Below are positions 22,112 through 30,501 of a DNA stretch of 39,380 nt, in pieces. The notes beneath the pieces were generated by a model. That model did no database searches, was not told the DNA's origin, and worked only from the letters and a program-made list of their open reading frames with translations. Origin of the DNA: a virus; IMG/VR virus record IMGVR_UViG_3300009174_000249, positions 1 through 39,380 of that record. One strand, written 5' to 3'. Position 1 is the first letter of the stretch. Each line of letters starts with the position of its first letter. The position numbers and the translations under genes are program-made.

Positions 22112-23396
22112 CTTGCCCCATATCGCCAGTATGGCACTCAATGAGCCGCTTTTATTAGAACCCGCCTACGCGCGGGTTTTCTTTTGCGCGTTGGGTAACG
22201 AGCTGGGCGTGGGGCGCCTGATAGATGGCACAACAAACACGGTCTTATCACCGCCGCAAATGACCGAATTAGCCGCGTCCTATGGTCCCGGACGAATGAC
22301 TGTCTCGGATAACGGCTATGACATCCAGGACCGGATCGCCATTGTCCCGATATCGGGGACGTTGGTCAGCAAGTCCGCCGCTTTGCGTCCGTATTCTGGC
22401 ATGACCGGCTACAACGGGATTGTTTCCAGGGTAACAGCGGCAATTAACGATCCCGACGTTGACGGGATTTTGCTGGATATGGACACCCCGGGAGGGATGG
22501 TCGCCGGCGGATTTGATGCGGCCGATATTATCGCCCGTCTGCGTAGTCAAAAGCCGATCTGGTCATTGGCCAACGATATGAACTGCAGCGCCGGCCAACT
22601 ACTGGCCAGCGCGTGCTCTCGGCGCCTGGTCACGCAAACGGCCAAAGCCGGCTCTATCGGGGTGCTGATGGCCCACAGTAATTACGCCGGTAATCTGGAG
22701 CAAGCCGGCGTCGATATCACCCTGATTTTTGCCGGTGCTCACAAGGTGGACGGGAACCCCTGGGAAGCCTTGCCAAAGGAAGTTCGGGCAACATTTCAGG
22801 CAAAAATGAACGCGATCCGACAATCCTTTGCGGAAAAAGTATCGGGCTATACCGGTATTTCCGTTCAGGCGGTGCTCGATACCGAAGCGGCCGTGTATAC
22901 CGGCCAGGAATCGATAGACGCAGGTCTATCTGATGAGCTGGTTATCAACACCGATGCGTTAGCGGTCATGCGTGAGGCTATCAGTAACTCAAAAGTAACC
23001 CGGTCTATAGGAGGCCAAATGTCAGTAAATCAAACCCAAACCGTAGCGGATACGCCAACTGGATCGGAAGTGGCCACAGCACAAACGGCAGCGGCTCAGC
23101 CCGCCGGAAGTGTAACAGCGGCCGTTAATGATGCCATTCAGGCCGAAAATGCCCGCATCATGGGGATTTTAGATTGTGATGAGGCCAAAGGCCGCGGCGT
23201 CTCTGCGCGTGCCCTGGCAGCCACGCCAGGTATGACGGTAGAAAATGCCCAGCGCATTCTTGCCAGTATGCCGGAAAGCGCTCAGGTGCGGACTGAAACG
23301 GGACTTGATCGCCTGATGGCCGATTCTCCCGAAGCCCTGGGACAAGGGGCTGCGGCAAAGGCCGAAGAAAACGACTTAATGAACACCCCGGTGTAA
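22095..23396 (+). CDS. Head maturation protease (lambda gpC type, S49 family)
   Basis: A 433-aa protein. Residues ~75-290 form an SppA/ClpP-like serine protease: GILLDMDTPGGMVAGG, then the nucleophile region NDMNCSAGQLLASA and a lysine in GAHKVDGNPWEALPKE. GTG 22095 follows GAGGGAGG within the portal gene. The N-terminus [20 protein letters not shown] is almost lambda gpC. The last third is the scaffold domain also made separately as Nu3 from an internal start at 23019. It cleaves scaffold and itself during prohead assembly. Confidence 0.96.
   Translation: MDQARNLPHIASMALNEPLLLEPAYARVFFCALGNELGVGRLIDGTTNTVLSPPQMTELAASYGPGRMTVSDNGYDIQDRIAIVPISGTLVSKSAALRPYSGMTGYNGIVSRVTAAINDPDVDGILLDMDTPGGMVAGGFDAADIIARLRSQKPIWSLANDMNCSAGQLLASACSRRLVTQTAKAGSIGVLMAHSNYAGNLEQAGVDITLIFAGAHKVDGNPWEALPKEVRATFQAKMNAIRQSFAEKVSGYTGISVQAVLDTEAAVYTGQESIDAGLSDELVINTDALAVMREAISNSKVTRSIGGQMSVNQTQTVADTPTGSEVATAQTAAAQPAGSVTAAVNDAIQAENARIMGILDCDEAKGRGVSARALAATPGMTVENAQRILASMPESAQVRTETGLDRLMADSPEALGQGAAAKAEENDLMNTPV
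22159..22185 (+). terminator. Terminator-like hairpin inside the protease gene
   Basis: AACCCGC (22159-22165) pairs perfectly with GCGGGTT (22172-22178), 6-nt loop, followed by TTTTCTTTT. It encodes the conserved EPAYARVFFC segment. By sequence it is as good as the intergenic terminators here, but it lies within a translated region, where ribosomes should suppress it. Confidence 0.5.
23019..23396 (+). CDS. Nested scaffold protein (lambda Nu3 type)
   Basis: ATG 23019, in frame with and inside the protease gene (its codon 309), has a consensus AGGAGG at 23009-23014. Translation from here gives a 125-aa Ala/Gln/Glu-rich protein (MSVNQTQTVADTPTGSEV, later NDAIQAENARIMGILDCDEA), the internal scaffold around which gpE assembles. 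Lambda makes Nu3 in the same way. The site is stronger than that of the full-length protease, which fits the excess of scaffold needed. Confidence 0.88.
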   Translation: MSVNQTQTVADTPTGSEVATAQTAAAQPAGSVTAAVNDAIQAENARIMGILDCDEAKGRGVSARALAATPGMTVENAQRILASMPESAQVRTETGLDRLMADSPEALGQGAAAKAEENDLMNTPV

Positions 23397-23407
23397 GGAA
23401 CCCCAGA

Positions 23408-23740
23408 ATGGTAAATCAAGAAGAGTTTAAGCATATTCAGCCCCTTGGTGGCAGCGATGCGGCACATACTGCGATCGGCATGAGTGGCCTTACTGCGGCA
23501 ACGCCGGCACTCACCCCGCTAATGTTGAAAGAAGACACTAACAAGCTGGTGGCATGGGATGGGGCAAAAGCCGGGACGGCCGTTGCTATTTTGGCGCTGG
23601 CCATCGATGGCCCTCAACCGAAAATCACGTACTACAAATCCGGTACATTCCGGGTTGAGGATGTGCAATGGCCAGAAGCAGCGGCCACTGATGAACTGAA
23701 ATTTAACGCCTTTGTTGGCTCGGCTATCAGCGTTAACTAA
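23408..23740 (+). CDS. Head decoration protein (lambda gpD type)
   Basis: A 110-aa protein, the length of lambda gpD. It binds as trimers on the expanded capsid and stabilises packed DNA. Segments ATPALTPLMLKEDTNKLVAW and KAGTAVAILALAID correspond to the gpD core, and FRVEDVQWPEA is its C-terminal part. AAGGAA precedes the ATG. A terminator follows before the capsid gene. Confidence 0.95.
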   Translation: MVNQEEFKHIQPLGGSDAAHTAIGMSGLTAATPALTPLMLKEDTNKLVAWDGAKAGTAVAILALAIDGPQPKITYYKSGTFRVEDVQWPEAAATDELKFNAFVGSAISVN

Positions 23741-23763
23741 TAGCCCCCGACCACCACTTTATA

Positions 23764-23786
23764 ACCGCGCCTGGCGCGGTTTTTTT
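23764..23786 (+). terminator. Intrinsic terminator between gpD and gpE
   Basis: ACCGCGC, 3-nt loop, GCGCGGT, then TTTTTTT overlapping the stem end. A strong terminator inside the late operon, to be read through by Q-modified polymerase. Confidence 0.88.
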
Positions 23787-23799
23787 ATGAGGAAAACTC

Positions 23800-24837
23800 A
23801 TGTCCCAATCCATGTACTCGACGAGCAAATTGATCGCCGTCACAGAGACAAAATTCAAGTTTGACCCGCTGTTTTTGCGTGTTTTCTACCGTGAAAGCTA
23901 CGAATTTGATACTGAAACCGTAGACCTGGCCAAGATCCCCGGAGAGGTCGCAATGGCGGTTTATATCTCTCCAACGGTTGAGGGTAAAGTGCTGCGTTCG
24001 CGTGGCGGCCTGACCACGCAATTTAAGCCGGGTTACGTTAAGCCAAAGCACGAAGTTAACCCGCAAATGGTGCTGCGTCGTCTGCCAGATGAAGATCCGG
24101 AGCAGTTGAAAGACCCCGCTTATCGTCGTAATCGCATCATCCTGCAGAACCTGAAAGATGAAGAATTGGCTATCGCCCAGGTTGAAGAAAAACAGGCTGT
24201 CGATGCTGTGATCAGTGGCAAATACATGATGACCGGCGAAGAATTCGAAGAGGTTGAAGTAGACCTGCAGCGCGACCCGGCCAACAACATCACGCAGGCT
24301 GGCGCTGGTCGCTGGTCTACCCAGGACAAGGAAACCTACGACCCGACCGGAGATCTGGAGGAGTACGCGCTCAATGCGTCCGGGATTGTCAATCTGGTTG
24401 TGATGGATCCTAAAGCCTGGTCCCTCTTCCAGTCTTTCAAAGCTGTGCAGAAAAAACTCGATACCCGCCGGGGATCTGTGGCTTACCTGGAAACCGCGCT
24501 AAAGGATTTGGGTAAAGCGGTGTCGGTTAAGGGCATGTATGGCGATGTGGCCATCGTGGTTTACGTTGGCCAGTATATCGACCCTAAGACCCAGAAAAAA
24601 ACTAACTACATGCCTGAAAACACCTTTGTGATGGGTAATAACGAGGCACGGGGCATCCGTACTTATGGCGCCATTCAGGATATTGAGGCATTAGCCGAGG
24701 GCATTACCAAAGCCCGCCGTTACCCGAAAAATTGGGTTCAGAAAGGCGATCCGGCGCGTGAATACACCATGACGCAAACCGCGCCTTTGATGCTGTTAGC
24801 TGATGCTAATGAATTCGTGGTGGTGAAAGTCGCTTAA
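23800..24837 (+). CDS. Major capsid protein (lambda gpE type)
   Basis: A 345-aa HK97-fold capsid protein, close to lambda gpE in length (341 aa). It starts SQSMYSTSKLIAVTETKFKF and contains the family segments YISPTVEGKVLRSRGG, TQFKPGYVKPKHEVNP and, near the end, RTYGAIQDIEALAEGITKA. The ATG has GAGGAA ten bases upstream, directly after the terminator T-run. It forms the head shell around the Nu3 scaffold. Confidence 0.97.
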   Translation: MSQSMYSTSKLIAVTETKFKFDPLFLRVFYRESYEFDTETVDLAKIPGEVAMAVYISPTVEGKVLRSRGGLTTQFKPGYVKPKHEVNPQMVLRRLPDEDPEQLKDPAYRRNRIILQNLKDEELAIAQVEEKQAVDAVISGKYMMTGEEFEEVEVDLQRDPANNITQAGAGRWSTQDKETYDPTGDLEEYALNASGIVNLVVMDPKAWSLFQSFKAVQKKLDTRRGSVAYLETALKDLGKAVSVKGMYGDVAIVVYVGQYIDPKTQKKTNYMPENTFVMGNNEARGIRTYGAIQDIEALAEGITKARRYPKNWVQKGDPAREYTMTQTAPLMLLADANEFVVVKVA

Positions 24838-24847
24838 CCCATCCTGT

Positions 24848-24866
24848 AGGGGCTACGGCCCCTTTT
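24848..24866 (+). terminator. Intrinsic terminator after gpE
   Basis: GGGGC (24849-24853), TACG loop, GCCCC (24858-24862), then TTTT; one extra A-T pair at the base. The stem is short but GC-rich. Confidence 0.7.
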
Positions 24867-24890
24867 CCCCTGTTTTAGAGAGAAAACACA

Positions 24891-25289
24891 ATGGCTAATA
24901 AAGACGAGTTGATCGCCAAGCTGGGCGAGCTGGGTAAGGTGCTGGGCCGTGAGCTGAGCACGGAAGGGACTATCGCAGATTTGCAACTGCGGATCCGCGA
25001 AGCCGAAGAGGAAATCGAGGCACTAGAGGAAGACGGCGACGGTACAGACGGTGCTGGTGGTTCCGGTCCGTTGCTGCAGACGACCACCGAACAACGCCAG
25101 CCAATGCCGCCAAAATCAGAAGGTGAAATCGAGTGGGTAACGGTCCGCGTGCTGACGACGTTGCACATCAACGCATTGCATGAAACGCGAAATCAACCCG
25201 TGAAAATGGCGTATGCCGGCGATACGGTCCGCGTTCTTTCCTCGGACGTGGACGACCTGGAAGACGCTGGCCACGTGACAGAGCTTTAA
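24891..25289 (+). CDS. DNA packaging protein FI (lambda type)
   Basis: A 132-aa protein, the same length as lambda gpFI. The N-terminal part DELIAKLGELGKVLGRELST and LQLRIREAEEEIEALEED is the FI helix pair. After a Gly/Thr-rich linker the C-terminal half (IEWVTVRVLTTLHINALHET) is a gpFI-like beta domain. gpFI helps terminase dock on the prohead. AGAGAGAAAAC lies before the ATG. Confidence 0.92.
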   Translation: MANKDELIAKLGELGKVLGRELSTEGTIADLQLRIREAEEEIEALEEDGDGTDGAGGSGPLLQTTTEQRQPMPPKSEGEIEWVTVRVLTTLHINALHETRNQPVKMAYAGDTVRVLSSDVDDLEDAGHVTEL

Positions 25290-25298
25290 GGGGGCGGC

Positions 25299-25667
25299 AT
25301 GGATGGGTTCGATAACCTTTTTGATGGGGCCCTTTTCGATGCTGACAGCCGAATTATTGAGGTAATGGGGCGGGAAATGGAGGTGTTTATCAATGGTGCG
25401 CCGACGCCTGTCCGTGCCGTTTTCGATGAGCCTGCCGCTGATACTTCTCTGCCTTATGGCGCTGCAACGGTCCAGGACGTCGCCCCTCGGTTATTTGTTA
25501 AAACGGCGCTGATTGCTGGCCTGAAACCTAAAGATCGGGTGGAGATTGGCGCGGAGGCCTTTTGGGTGGTGAAAGTCGGCCCCGACGACACAGGAACCTG
25601 TGTTGTTACATTGGCGCGCGGAGTGCCAGGGAAGCCCGCGCCGGCGATCGATAAATGGAGTAAATGA
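25299..25667 (+). CDS. Head-tail joining protein FII (lambda type)
   Basis: A 122-aa protein. FDNLFDGALFDADSRIIEVM at the N-terminus and VGPDDTGTCVVTLARGVP near the end are close to lambda gpFII (117 aa). gpFII binds the gpW-closed portal and offers the surface to which the tail attaches. Here the tail is P2-type, so the partner is not lambda gpU. GGGGCGG precedes the ATG. Confidence 0.93.
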   Translation: MDGFDNLFDGALFDADSRIIEVMGREMEVFINGAPTPVRAVFDEPAADTSLPYGAATVQDVAPRLFVKTALIAGLKPKDRVEIGAEAFWVVKVGPDDTGTCVVTLARGVPGKPAPAIDKWSK

Positions 25668-25668
25668 T

Positions 25669-26325
25669 ATGGCCCGAGCAAGCAGGTTAAGGCGAGATTT
25701 ACCCTTTGATATCGATCTGCAGGTACTGCAGCGGATCGCTATTTCTGCCGGCGCCAACCATACGCAATACATGCGCGCGTATAGCAGGGCCTTAAATCGC
25801 ACCATGACGACGCTAAAAAAACGCGTTGTTGGAGATATGAAAGCCGGCATAGCGCCTCGCAACTTATCCCTTATTCGTAAACGCCTGCTGTCGTTTCGCT
25901 TAACCCGTGGCGCGCAGCTGGACGAGGGGAAGTTGTGGTTTGGTCTGAATGCAATCAAGGTTAAGGATCTCAAAGGCCGCGTTAAGGGCCGGATCCGCCC
26001 GCACCATGACCGCAGGGACCCCCAGACAGGGCGATTTATTGCCGCCAGGCGTAGGGCCTCGGCGGAAGTTGGTTTTGAGCCTAAAGGCGAATTGCTGACG
26101 GCTAAAAACTTCCCTGATGGCGAGGTAGGCCGAACGCGTGCCGGCCGGCGAACGGTATTAATTCGCGACCCGCAGACCCGCCGCGCGAAAGAGGCGGAGG
26201 TCGATATTTACGCACCGATGCTGGACTACATCGAAGACAACGCCTTTTCAGACGTTGCGCGGATTTTCTTTCATCACTTTGAAACGGATTTAAAAGGCCG
26301 CGTGAAGATGCGGATCAACGTGTGA
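25669..26325 (+). CDS. Minor tail protein, lambda gpZ-like connector
   Basis: A 218-aa very basic protein. The start YMRAYSRALNRTMTTLKKRV with KDLKGRVKGRIRP and TLIRKRLLS-type segments resembles lambda gpZ (192 aa), which completes the tail end for head joining. GGAG before ATG 25669 fixes the start; the frame upstream to 25600 is antisense-like. Set between FII and the completion gene, it likely forms the joint between head and P2 tail. Confidence 0.8.
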   Translation: MARASRLRRDLPFDIDLQVLQRIAISAGANHTQYMRAYSRALNRTMTTLKKRVVGDMKAGIAPRNLSLIRKRLLSFRLTRGAQLDEGKLWFGLNAIKVKDLKGRVKGRIRPHHDRRDPQTGRFIAARRRASAEVGFEPKGELLTAKNFPDGEVGRTRAGRRTVLIRDPQTRRAKEAEVDIYAPMLDYIEDNAFSDVARIFFHHFETDLKGRVKMRINV

Positions 26326-26331
26326 GGACGT

Positions 26332-26886
26332 ATGCCAACACCGATTCTAATGGCCAGCTATCACGACGCGATATTGTCCGCGCTGCGCGAAATTGCGTGG
26401 GTAGTTTATGCCGATGATTACCCGGAAGTGGTCACACAGTTGGAAACACCGGCGGTGTATTTGTCTATCGCCGGCTGGGAGAATTCCCCTGGCTCTGATG
26501 GTCAGTTGCGCGTTGAGTTTGAGCACGATCTCTTTGTTGTTGTGGACCGCTCAGCGACGGCCGACATTTCAAAACCTCAGATTTATATTCGCACGGCTGC
26601 AGCTGACCTTAGCCAATGGATAGAGGGTAAAACGTTTGGGCTTGAAGGGCTGGAGCCGGCGGAGTTTGTCAGAGCCGGGCCCGATAATTTTGATTTGGCG
26701 ATGGATGATTACATTGTCTGGCGGATCACCTTCACCCAGGTGGCCGCGATGGGTGAAGATCCGTTTGAATCGAAAGCTGGCCCACTGAAAAAGGTATTTT
26801 TGGGCAAGGCCCCGAATATCGGCAGTGCGCACATTGACGATTACAGGCTTATCTACGAGAAAAAAGAGGGCGCCGGCGATGAGTGA
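26332..26886 (+). CDS. Tail completion/terminator-like protein
   Basis: A 184-aa protein (ASYHDAILSALREIAWVVYA, later SPGSDGQLRVEFEHDLFVVV and YIVWRITFTQVAAMGEDPF). The pattern of a helix followed by a beta sheet resembles the lambda gpU / tail-terminator fold, and its place directly before gpV fits a protein capping the tail tube. No precise family is recognised. GAGGACGT precedes the ATG; the end overlaps gpV by 8 bp. Confidence 0.7.
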   Translation: MPTPILMASYHDAILSALREIAWVVYADDYPEVVTQLETPAVYLSIAGWENSPGSDGQLRVEFEHDLFVVVDRSATADISKPQIYIRTAAADLSQWIEGKTFGLEGLEPAEFVRAGPDNFDLAMDDYIVWRITFTQVAAMGEDPFESKAGPLKKVFLGKAPNIGSAHIDDYRLIYEKKEGAGDE

Positions 26887-27499
26887 TGACGCGTTATCAG
26901 ACCTGCAGCGCCGGGTTGCCAATATGGTCCGCCGGGGGGTTATTCATTCGGTAAAACATGGCAAACAACCGTTTTGCCGGGTGGATATTGGCGATAACGT
27001 CACAACCTGGCTCCCGATGTGCCAGGGGTTCGCCGGCGCCCATCGCAGCGATTCAAACCCGTGCGCAGTCGGGGACCCTGTGACCGTGTTATCTGAAGCC
27101 GGCGAACTGAATAACGGCCGGGTTTTCCCTGGCTGGAATACGGGCGCCATGCCGGCGCCAGAAGGCAGTGAGGCGGAGCACATCACCCGATACAGCGACG
27201 GCGCCGAGTTTCGCTACAACCGCGAAGACCACGCCTTTACGCTGGCACTGCCGGAGGGCGGCACCTATGAAATTATCGGTAAAGGGACGTTGCGCGGGCC
27301 GGTTACGATAACGGAAGCACTTACTGTACAGGGTGAAAGTTTCCTGCAGGCGAACACGACAGTCACGGGAGACTTGTCGGCCACGGGGAAAATATCAGAC
27401 GGCAAAAGCACGCTGGACCGGATCCGGGAAATTTTCAACGACCATACCCATCCCGATCCGCATGGCGGGAGCACAGATAAACCGAATAATCACATGTAA
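26879..27499 (+). CDS. Baseplate spike/assembly protein gpV (P2 type)
   Basis: A 206-aa protein. The N-terminal OB-like domain (RRGVIHSVKHGKQPFCRVDI, TTWLPMCQGFAGAHRS) is followed by a repetitive beta-helix (GPVTITEALTVQGESFLQAN) and the tip HTHPDPHGG, an HxH iron-binding apex as in P2 gpV. The P2 protein is 211 aa. ATG 26879 lies in the previous gene's end; the longer frame is rejected because the conserved N-terminus starts here. It is the membrane-piercing spike of the contractile tail. Confidence 0.93.
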   Translation: MSDDALSDLQRRVANMVRRGVIHSVKHGKQPFCRVDIGDNVTTWLPMCQGFAGAHRSDSNPCAVGDPVTVLSEAGELNNGRVFPGWNTGAMPAPEGSEAEHITRYSDGAEFRYNREDHAFTLALPEGGTYEIIGKGTLRGPVTITEALTVQGESFLQANTTVTGDLSATGKISDGKSTLDRIREIFNDHTHPDPHGGSTDKPNNHM

Positions 27500-27531
27500 A
27501 GCAGATGTGTTATTAATAATGAGGTAGCATT

Positions 27532-28056
27532 ATGCCCCCGATAACTCATGAGGACCTATTTGTGTCAATTACATTTAAAGAATTGTCAGAAAAACAGCAG
27601 CAAATTAATGAGGCAATGCATCAATATATACAGTGTATCAGAGATGCAGCTAAAGAGGTGTTGGAAAACTACACGTGTTCTCTCAGTTTGGACAGTAAGC
27701 ATTGGAAAGCAATTAATGGTCATGACTATCCTTACGTCTATATAGATTCAGGTGAGCCAGCAGACCTTGAAGTAGATTTAACGAGTGGTTGTAGGTTTTC
27801 GATAGCAACAGTTACTGAGGGAACCCCACGCTCATGTTCCCAGTACTTAGTACCTGTTGAGATCTACGTAGAAAAGGATGAGCTTCATATTAAAGTTGGT
27901 GAGCATTCACAATACTCTAAAATTTTCTTCCCGGTTGATAGCAAGGCCAAATATTCCGAAATAAGCGAAGCAATTAAAGATTGCGTAATGCTTCAGATGA
28001 ATGGCGTATCATTCGGAAGACAGTCAGCATCACCGATCACTCGCTGGTCGCAATAA
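27532..28056 (+). CDS. Inserted cargo gene in the baseplate operon, unknown function
   Basis: A 174-aa soluble protein (LFVSITFKELSEKQQQINEA at the start, VPVEIYVEKDELHIKVGEHS in the second half) not found at this place in P2, where V is followed by W. It is distinctly AT-rich, has its own GAGGTAGC ribosome site and is followed by a terminator, the usual form of a moron. Four cysteines; no signal peptide or membrane helix. No family recognised. It may act in the lysogen (exclusion or defence) or be a minor tail part. Confidence 0.72.
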   Translation: MPPITHEDLFVSITFKELSEKQQQINEAMHQYIQCIRDAAKEVLENYTCSLSLDSKHWKAINGHDYPYVYIDSGEPADLEVDLTSGCRFSIATVTEGTPRSCSQYLVPVEIYVEKDELHIKVGEHSQYSKIFFPVDSKAKYSEISEAIKDCVMLQMNGVSFGRQSASPITRWSQ

Positions 28057-28075
28057 ATAATAGAGATATAAAACC

Positions 28076-28102
28076 AACCCGCTGAGTTTAGCGGGTTTTT
28101 TT
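28076..28102 (+). terminator. Intrinsic terminator after the inserted gene
   Basis: AACCCGCT (28076-28083) pairs perfectly with AGCGGGTT (28090-28097), 6-nt loop, then TTTTT. It marks the downstream border of the inserted gene. Confidence 0.92.
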
Positions 28103-28114
28103 ATGGGGGGCACT

Positions 28115-28459
28115 ATGCAGGGAGTTAATGCAGCCAACGGTAAGCGCCTGACGGGGACAGCTCACTTGCGCCAATCCGTCTTTGACATACTGACCACACC
28201 GATCGGTAGTCGCGTTCTGGTCCGGAATTACGGCAGCGACTTGCTGGACCTGGTGGACAACCCTCAGGACGACAGGACGCGGGTGCATATCATCGCCGCC
28301 ACGGCCAGCGCCCTGGCGAAGTGGGAGCCGCGTCTGCAGGTGAAAACCGTGTCGGTGCAGTTTGCCAGCGCCGGGCAATTTGATTTGACGATTTACGGCA
28401 TTAGTACAGAAACAGGCTACCCGATCACTTTGGAGGAGTTAACGATAAATGGCGACTAA
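28115..28459 (+). CDS. Baseplate protein gpW (P2 type)
   Basis: A 114-aa gp25-like baseplate wedge protein (P2 W is 115 aa). HLRQSVFDILTTPIGSRVLV and LVRNYGSDLLDLVD-type sequence are the family core. I start at ATG 28115 with GGGGGG seven bases upstream; an ATG at 28103 lies in the terminator tail. The end overlaps gpJ by 11 bp. Confidence 0.95.
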   Translation: MQGVNAANGKRLTGTAHLRQSVFDILTTPIGSRVLVRNYGSDLLDLVDNPQDDRTRVHIIAATASALAKWEPRLQVKTVSVQFASAGQFDLTIYGISTETGYPITLEELTINGD

Positions 28460-29363
28460 TTCCGCGACGATTAACCTTTCAGAATTGCCCGTTCCTGACG
28501 CGGTAAAAGTCCCCGACCCATCGCTGATTTTTGCCGGCTGGTTGGCGCGACTGCAGGGGTTGGACCCGGTTTATGACGCTTTACTGGAGTCTGACCCGGT
28601 ATTTAAACAGGGAGAGGTGTTGGCGTATCACTCGACGCTGATCCGCCAGGGCATGAATGACTCTATTCGGGCTGTATTGCTGGCCAGCGCCAAGGGGAGC
28701 GACCTGGACCAGTTGGCCGCTAATTTTGATGTGGCGCGATTGCTGATAACACCAGGCGACCCGAACGCCGTCCCGCCAGTGGCAACGGTATATGAAGACG
28801 ACGAGGCGTTTAGAACCCGGATACAACTGGCCTGGTCCCGGTTAAGTACCGCCGGCGCCGAAAACACCTACACCTTTTTTGCCGCGTCTGCAGACCCTGA
28901 CGTTTTAGATGTTCGGGCATATGGCCCCGAAGATCATCAACGGCTTGGAGAGGTTTATCTCTATGTGTTGTCCCGGACCAATGAGGGGATCCCATCGGCG
29001 GAGGTGCTGAAAAAGGTTGCTGAAGCGGTCAATAAAAAAGAGGTCCGGCCGCTGACCGATTTTGTCACGGTGAAGCCGGCGGAAATGGTGGATTTCGAAG
29101 TCATCGCAGATATCCAGATCCCCTATGGTCCGGACACTGACACGGTGATGAAAGCGGCAGAGGATGAGCTGGCCAAGTACCTGGCCATTGTTCACCGCCT
29201 CGGCCGGATAGTGTCGTGTTCGGCCATAGACCGCGCATTGCATCAAGCCGGGATCGTGACGGTAAAACTGCTTTCACCCGCTACAGATATCAGTATGGCA
29301 ATGGGGCAGGCGCCACGATGCTCAAAAGTGACGCTGCGTAAGGTGATCATTAATGCCGAATAA
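28449..29363 (+). CDS. Baseplate protein gpJ (P2 type)
   Basis: A 304-aa baseplate wedge protein (P2 J is 302 aa) of the gp6/Mu gp47 family. Characteristic segments are RQGMNDSIRAVLLASAKGSD, LDQLAANFDVARL and the APRCSKVTLRKVI end. GGAGG is upstream of the ATG in the W gene, and the end overlaps gpI by 11 bp. With W and I it builds the baseplate periphery. Confidence 0.95.
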   Translation: MATNSATINLSELPVPDAVKVPDPSLIFAGWLARLQGLDPVYDALLESDPVFKQGEVLAYHSTLIRQGMNDSIRAVLLASAKGSDLDQLAANFDVARLLITPGDPNAVPPVATVYEDDEAFRTRIQLAWSRLSTAGAENTYTFFAASADPDVLDVRAYGPEDHQRLGEVYLYVLSRTNEGIPSAEVLKKVAEAVNKKEVRPLTDFVTVKPAEMVDFEVIADIQIPYGPDTDTVMKAAEDELAKYLAIVHRLGRIVSCSAIDRALHQAGIVTVKLLSPATDISMAMGQAPRCSKVTLRKVIINAE

Positions 29364-30501
29364 ATTTGAAACCCTCCTCCCGCCTAATGCCATCCCGGCA
29401 GAGCGCGCCCTTGAGCAGGCGACGATTGAGGAGGTGCTCTCTATCCCTGACCTGATCCGGATAGTGAAAAACCCGGCGTTGTGCCCTGTTGAGCTGTTGC
29501 CGTGGCTGGCGTGGGAGTACAGCGTGGACACCTGGAACACGGACTGGACGGAGGCGGAGAAACGGGCGGCTATCGCCCGGGCGGCCTATATCCATCGGCA
29601 TAGAGGGACCCGGGCGGCGATCGAAATGTCGCTATCTTCCTCCCCGTTCTCTAGTGATGTGATCGAGTGGTTCGAAAAGACGCCCCGGGGAGAGCCTTAC
29701 ACGTTTTCGCTTGATGTGACCCAGGATGACCGGCCGCTCACCTTAACGGACGTGCAGGATCTGAAAAACGCGGTAATGAAAGGCAAAAATCTGCGTTCCT
29801 GGTTCGATGTATCGTTTAAAGGAAGTCTGGACGGCAAGGCAATTTTGGCCGGCTACATGATTGCGTCCGAGTCATTCTCAATCGTTCCCGTATTTGAGTT
29901 TATCGGTGTACATATCAACGGCTGGATGACATCAAACTTTGCGCCTACGTCATCGTTTGATGGTGCAGTGTACACGTTGATAACGCAGGGCAATTTTGGG
30001 GCGATCACCTGGCACGTTACAGGTCCGGCGACGGTGGCCAGTGATGGGACGGTAACAATTACCGGTCCAGGAGCGGTAGCCATAACGGGAACGGACGCCC
30101 GGAATCGTTCGATCAGCCACGCTATCAACCCAACCCGATATTTCATCCCAACGCCGGTAGATATCCAACTCCGGCAATCTGAGATGCCTGCATTTATTGA
30201 GAAGGTAGGTGGCAGGATGGGATTGGTAGAGGAGTTCATTCGCTGGCCGCAAACGGGAGCCGCGAGCCAAATCCGGGAGATGGGACATTTATTCGGCGAG
30301 TGGGGACCTATGTCTTTTTATGGCTGGAGAAAACGCTTTGCAAATACCAACGAAGATGCGCGCTGGCTTACTGACAGCCCAGGAAGCACCTCCGCTTACC
30401 GGCGGGTTGTGAGGCTGAATACGGGAACCTGGAGGGAGTTGAGTGCATGGGATCCTAATCCTCAGTCAGTCGCTGCTGTGATTGATTTGGAGAGAAAATA
30501 A
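29353..30501 (+). CDS. Baseplate protein gpI with C-terminal Ig-like extension
   Basis: A 382-aa protein, about twice P2 gpI (176 aa). The first ~165 residues are gpI: LLPPNAIPAERALEQATIEE, LLPWLAWEYSVDTWNTDW and YIHRHRGTRAAIEMSL. After residue ~175 an added part has an Ig-like (BIG2-like) stretch (FGAITWHVTGPATVASDGTV, TITGPGAVAITGTDA), then a domain with WPQTGAASQIREMGH and SFYGWRKRFANTNEDARW that recalls surface-adhesin ends. The extension is exposed at the baseplate rim, so a host-binding role is likely. It overlaps the fibre gene by one base. Confidence 0.88.
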   Translation: MPNKFETLLPPNAIPAERALEQATIEEVLSIPDLIRIVKNPALCPVELLPWLAWEYSVDTWNTDWTEAEKRAAIARAAYIHRHRGTRAAIEMSLSSSPFSSDVIEWFEKTPRGEPYTFSLDVTQDDRPLTLTDVQDLKNAVMKGKNLRSWFDVSFKGSLDGKAILAGYMIASESFSIVPVFEFIGVHINGWMTSNFAPTSSFDGAVYTLITQGNFGAITWHVTGPATVASDGTVTITGPGAVAITGTDARNRSISHAINPTRYFIPTPVDIQLRQSEMPAFIEKVGGRMGLVEEFIRWPQTGAASQIREMGHLFGEWGPMSFYGWRKRFANTNEDARWLTDSPGSTSAYRRVVRLNTGTWRELSAWDPNPQSVAAVIDLERK

